Shown here: positions 59,322-64,000 of the stretch, piece after piece | How positions within the stretch are numbered: the stretch's first letter is position 1 | Layout of the letters: every line of letters starts with the position of its first letter | Assembly: GCA_034336665.1 (NCBI GenBank) | Contig: JAPFBE010000032.1 | Coordinates: forward strand, 3,348,001 to 3,412,000 | DNA from: Luscinia megarhynchos | Lineage: Eukaryota; Chordata; Aves; Passeriformes; Turdidae | DNA: 64,000 nucleotides | Direction: 5' to 3' | The notes under the pieces: generated by a model | What the model saw: only the letters and a program-made list of their open reading frames with translations | Told to the model about the DNA's origin: nothing | Databases searched by the model: none | Position numbers and translations under genes: made by a program

Positions 59322-61810
59322 ACAGAATCATAGAACACCAGATTTGAAGGGAGCTCAAGGATTATCTGGTCCAACCTTTCTTGGCAAAAGCATGGTCTAG
59401 ACAAGATGACCTAGTACACCTAAAAAGCATTCAATGTTGGGGAATCTGCCACTTCCCTGGGGAGATTATTCCAATGGCTGATTGTTCTCATTGTGAAAAA
59501 TTGTTCTCTCGTGTCCAATTGGAATCTCCTGCGGAGTAACTTGTACGTATTACCCCTTGTCTGTTCCATGTGACTCCTTGTAAAAAGGAAGGCTCCATCT
59601 TCTTTGTAGCCACCCTTTAAATATTGGAACATGGTGATAAGGTCTCCCCTTAGCCTTCTTTTCTTAAGGCTGAACAAACTCAGTTCTCTCAGCCTTTCTT
59701 CGCATGGCACCTTCCCAAACCTTGAATCATCTTTGTGGCCCTTCTCTGGACCCTCTCCAGCCTGCCCACATTTTCTTTTGTATATCAGGGATCAAAAGTG
59801 AACACAGTATTCCAAGTGTGGCCTGACTAGGCACTGAGTAGAGTGGGAGAATGGCTTCTTTATCTCTGCTGGTGCTGCCCTTGTTGATGCAACCCAGCAC
59901 CCTGTTGGCTCTCTGCCACAGCAGCTCACTCTTCACTCATATTCAGCTTGTTGTCCACCAGGATCCCTAGGGCCCTTTCCACAGAACATCTCCCCAGAGG
60001 GATAGATCCCAGCCTATGCTGCATTTCTGAATGATGGTTTCCAGGTGCAAGATGTTTGTCTTTGTTGAACTTTATAAGATTCTTGTTAGCCCACTCTTCC
60101 AGCCTATCCAGGTCTTCCTTCGGGGTGGATCTTTCTTCCAAAGTGTCCACTTCCCCACTCAGCTTGGTATCATTAGCATACTTCATTGGGCTACACTTGA
60201 TTCCATCATCCAGATTACTTATGAGGATATTAAACAGCATCGGGCCCAATATCTATCCTTGGGGGGACCCCACTTGTGACAGATTTCCAGTTTGAAAAGG
60301 AGCTATTTACCACCACCTTCTAGGTGTGGCCTGTCAGCCAGTTCCCCACCCACTGCACAGACCACTTGTCTAGACCATAACACATTAGTCTCTGTAGGAG
60401 GAGACTGTGGGAAACAGCATCGAAAGCCTTGGAGAAATCCATGTAGACAGTGTCCACTGCTTACCCCACATAACCTAGCCAGTTACTTAGTCATAGGTGA
60501 TCGGGTTTGTTAAGCATAATTTGCCCTTGGTGAGTCCATGCTGGCTTTTCCCAATCCCCTGCTTCATTTGACTTCTGATAGCCCCAAGGAAGATTTGTTC
60601 CATAGCTTTCCCGGAGACTGAATAAGACTGATGGACCTATAATCTTAGTGATCCTCTTTTAATCCTTTCTTGTAGATGGGGGTGATATTAGCCTTCTTCC
60701 GATCTCCTGGGCATTCCCCCGATCTCTGTGACTTCTCAGAGATTTTGGAGAGCAGCCTTGCAATGATGTCAGCCAACTCTCTCTTGGGTGGATAGTGTTA
60801 GGGTCCATAGATTTGTTAGGGTCAAGCTCCTGTAACAGCTCACATGTCAACTCTTTCTTCATTTACAGTAGGTCTGTGTTTGCATCAACCTGGATTTTTG
60901 TTTCCAAGGCCTAGGGCCCAACAGTGCTGGGTGAAGAAGACAGAGGAGAAGAAAGTGTTGAGAACCTCTAGTCTTTTCAGTGTTGTTGGTGACTAATTGA
61001 TCTCTCCTGTTTAACATCAGGTCCATATTTTCCTTCTGTTTCTTACTGTTTACGTACACAAAGAACCCTTTCTTTGAGTTTTTGACATCTCGGGACAATT
61101 TCAATTTGGGCTGAACTTTTTCTTTTCTAACTGCTTCTCTGCATGCCCTGGCAGTGCCTTTGTAGTATTCAATAGATATATGTCTGCTTTTCCATCTCTG
61201 GTATGCTTCTCTTGATGTTGAGCAGACTCAGAGGCTTGCAGTTAAGATGGGAGGAGGGTCTCTTGCTCTGCCTATTTCTTTTGCCTTTAAAAGCGATAAA
61301 TTGCTTTTTGTGCTTCCAGGAAAGTGTTCTTGGAAAAACTCCCAGCCCTCACTAGCACCTTTATCCTCTGTGGAAGTTTCCCATGGAATCCCTCCCAACT
61401 GAGCTCTGAGCAAGCTGAAGTTTGCTCTTCCAAAATCTAAAACCTTTGTCTTAAGACTAACCTTTAGCATGCTCAACTGGCTCTCCAATTCCACAATATT
61501 GTGATCACTGCAGCCGAGGTTATCACTAACATATTACAAAGCAGGTTTGCTTGGTTTGTGAGAAGCAAGTCCAGCAGTGCCTCATTTCTGCTTGGCACAT
61601 CTAACATTTGTATGAGGAAGCAGTCCTCTACATATTCCAGGAACTTGATGGCTGATATATGAGCTGCTGTACTGTTCTTCCAACAAATGTCTGGGTAGTT
61701 GAAATCATCCATGAGAACCAGGTTCTGTTGACCTGAAGCTTGTTTAAGGGACCCAAATATTGCTCCATTGGCTTTATCATCTTGGTTTGAATGTTGGTAG
61801 AGTAAAACAA
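59322..61810 (-). mobile_element. CR1 LINE, 5'-truncated, minus strand
   Basis: The 3' end lies at the left (CACAGAATCATAGAA). Reading minus, the endonuclease C-terminal part is seen near 61,712 (M-D-D-F-N-Y-P-D-I-C-W), then RT with M-L-F-N-I-L-I-S-N-L-D and Y-A-N-D-T-K-L (about 60,249-60,140), where active elements have Y-A-D-D. Many stops and frameshifts; inactive. Confidence 0.88.
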
Positions 61811-61943
61811 TTCTAAAACTGAGCCAGAGTATCAGTGTTACCAGTCATACTCAAATTAGTTTGCTGAGAATTGCTCTGATCACTCCTGGGCTAGTCCTGA
61901 GAGCTTTAAAACCAACAATTTATAACAAAAAATTTCCATTTTA

Positions 61944-62888
61944 GGGCCAGTTCTCTTCAACATCTTCATAAACTTCTTGGATGCAGGACTTGAAGGTATA
62001 CTAAGTTTACTAACGATAATAAAATGGGAAGAGCTGTTAACTCCCTCAAAGGCAGAGAGGCCCTGCAGAGAGACCTTGAAAAATGAGAGGGCTGGGCAAT
62101 CACCAACCGTATGAAGTTCAACAACGGCAAGTGCCAGATTCTGCACCTGGGATGGGGCAACCCTGGATGTACAGACAGACTGGGGAACAAGAGGCTGGAG
62201 AGCAGTGCTGCAGAAAGGGAGCTGGGGGTCCTGGTCAATGCCAAGTTAAATATGAGTCAGCAGTGCCCTGGCAGCCAGGAGGGCCAACCATGTCCTGGGG
62301 TGCATCAGGCACAGCATCGCCAACCAGTCAAGGGAGGTGCTTGTCCCACTCTGCTCCGCACTGGTGGGGCCTCACCTCGAGTCCTGAGGGCAGTTTTGGG
62401 TGCCACAGTATAAGAAGGATATAAATCTATTAGAGAGCATACAAAGAGGGCTGCAAAGATAGTGAAAGGTCTAGAGGGGAAGCCATATGAGGAGCGGCTG
62501 AGGTCACTTGGTTTGTTCAGCCTGGAGGAGACTGAAGAGAGACCTCATTGCAGTCTACAGCTTTCTCATGAGGGCAAGTGGAGGGGCAGGCACTGATGCC
62601 AATCTCTTCTCTCTGGTGACCAGTGACAGGACCTGAGGGAATGGCCTGAAGTTGTATCAGGGGAGGTTTAGGTTGGATATTAGGAAAAGATTCTTCACGC
62701 AGAGGGTGGTTGGGCACTGGAACAGGCTCCCCAGGGAAGTGGTCACAGCACAAAAGCCTGACAGATCTCAAGAAGTGTTTGGAGGATGCTCTCAGGCACA
62801 GGGTGATTCTTGGAACTGTCCTGTGCAGGGCCAGGAGTTAGACTTCAATGATCCTTGTGGGTCACTTCCAACTCAAGATATTCTAAAA
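61944..62888 (+). mobile_element. CR1 LINE 3' part, plus strand
   Basis: Begins in RT (L-F-N-I-F-I-N-F-L-D) and runs through the usual CR1 ORF2 end and 3' UTR to GATCCTTGTGGGTCACTTCCAA. Frames are broken. It faces the neighbouring minus-strand CR1 5' to 5' with about 130 bases between. Confidence 0.85.
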
Positions 62889-64000
62889 AAAAATCCAACA
62901 ACTTTAATCGTGCATTCATCTAGAATGCGAGAAATTATATGGAAAAAGCACTGACTCCTTGAACGCATTCTAAAGAAGAAATTAATGATGGAGTTATTAG
63001 ATCTGATCAGTGTTTTTATGCTAGAGATTTGTAAATGTAAATTTTCCTTTCAGAAATCATGTAAAAACAAAATAAAACCAACCAACCACCAACAAAAAAC
63101 CAACAACACAATCTATGGCTATTTAAAAACTGATCCATTGTGTGAATCTTTGTACAATGAAACAGCTCAGAATGGAGGGGAGGGAAAGCTGATGTTTCTC
63201 TATTGTGCTCATTCTTAGAGTTATGCCTTATTTTTAAGGCTTCATAAATATAATAAAATAGGCTTTTCCATAAGTGGCCTTTGTGAAAACATGAAAGATA
63301 TTTTATGTTCCAAAAATGATGACAGGATGATTAAATGAGAGTCATGTCTTAAGTGATTCAGTTCAGATGTTTGGGCTTTGATAAGCAAGAATTGGAAATT
63401 GGGTGATGTTTTATGCTGCCATTTTTGTGACTGTCCTTTCCTTCAATCCTTTCCAACCAGACAAAATGTTGCAAGTTAAAATTGTTGGCATAAAAGGGCA
63501 TTTGATGATTTTATGTTTGGTTTTTTTTTTTTGTTATCAGACTAGGGAACAATTGTTCATATACATAGCATTGAAGCACTTATCCCAGTATATTGGAAAA
63601 ACTATATATGAAACAAAATTGACCAATGTCATAATTGATGTTGCATCACAGGCTGTGATCAGAGTGAAAAATTCTAAAACCTTATCAAATAAAGATTTCC
63701 CACTTAAACTTTATTAGTTGCTCAGAGGCATTATAGGTTCATATTGTAGCCCAATATTTGATATAGAATCTTGATCTGAATTAGGAAAAAGTAAAATCCA
63801 AGCATTAGAGAAACAAAGTGCAATATTACATGTTTGCTTTATAGATTCTATTCTATGGCTGGGTTTTGGTTGGGGTTTTTGTTTGGCTTTTTTTGGTTGT
63901 GTTTCTTTTTTAAATTAACTTTTGGTGCTGAATATGTCCTTATGGACTTTGTTTTAAGAGAACTATGTGGAAAACAAATATTTTTTTCTATTGTCCTTCT
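62889..64000. other. AT-rich intergenic sequence
   Basis: No gene or repeat recognised; short ORFs are chance. Confidence 0.6.

Overview
The window is vertebrate DNA, most likely from a bird. It holds one host gene, ARRDC3 (eight coding exons with vertebrate introns, + strand, 42,617-58,018), two CR1 LINEs, and a dense pile of LTR retroelements of several classes. The CR1 copies and LTR types, including a long GC-rich LTR at about 49.2-50.4 kb, look avian and possibly songbird. From memory, ARRDC3 is Z-linked in chicken, so a sex-chromosome origin (Z, or ERV-rich W) is plausible but is not shown by the sequence.

Layout. 1-6,361: class II (betaretrovirus-like) provirus ERV-A, entered in gag; gag-pro-pol-env and a 3' LTR are readable with a few breaks. 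6,500-16,200: old class I pol remnant (ERV-B) split by a 1.03 kb solo LTR (7,236-8,269) and by a complete class III (ERVL-like) provirus ERV-C (9,183-15,931, both LTRs, 5-bp target duplication, tRNA-Ile primer site). 16,641-30,257: LTR pieces and a + strand provirus remnant ERV-D (5' LTR 17,626, env 28,255-29,442, 3' LTR from 29,443), itself interrupted by a complete minus-strand provirus ERV-E (19,245-25,111, target duplication CATGG), whose 3' LTR carries a nested solo LTR. 30,946-55,158: a very large inverted repeat around ARRDC3. 55,159-64,000: the end of ARRDC3, an LTR just before its last exon, and two head-to-head CR1 copies.

Two observations stand out. First, 30,946-41,918 is the reverse complement of 42,297-55,158, with a 378-bp spacer. 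Its outer third and innermost 220 bp are nearly perfect, but the middle (about 35,495-41,660) is a scrambled, CpG-rich, shortened version of the other arm. It looks like an unpolished fold-back read rather than evolutionary decay, so the mirrored ARRDC3 exons there should not be taken as a second gene without checking. Second, ERV-C has kept its reading frame for kilobases with only one evident indel, yet it carries at least 24 in-frame stops in pol. Five invariant catalytic acidic residues (RT YIDD, RNase H, integrase) have been changed, all by G-to-A. This is the signature of cytidine-deaminase hypermutation, notable because birds lack APOBEC3.

The only intact cellular protein supported here is ARRDC3 (414 codons), an alpha-arrestin adaptor. 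I found no tRNA, rRNA or CRISPR features and no bacterial-type operons.
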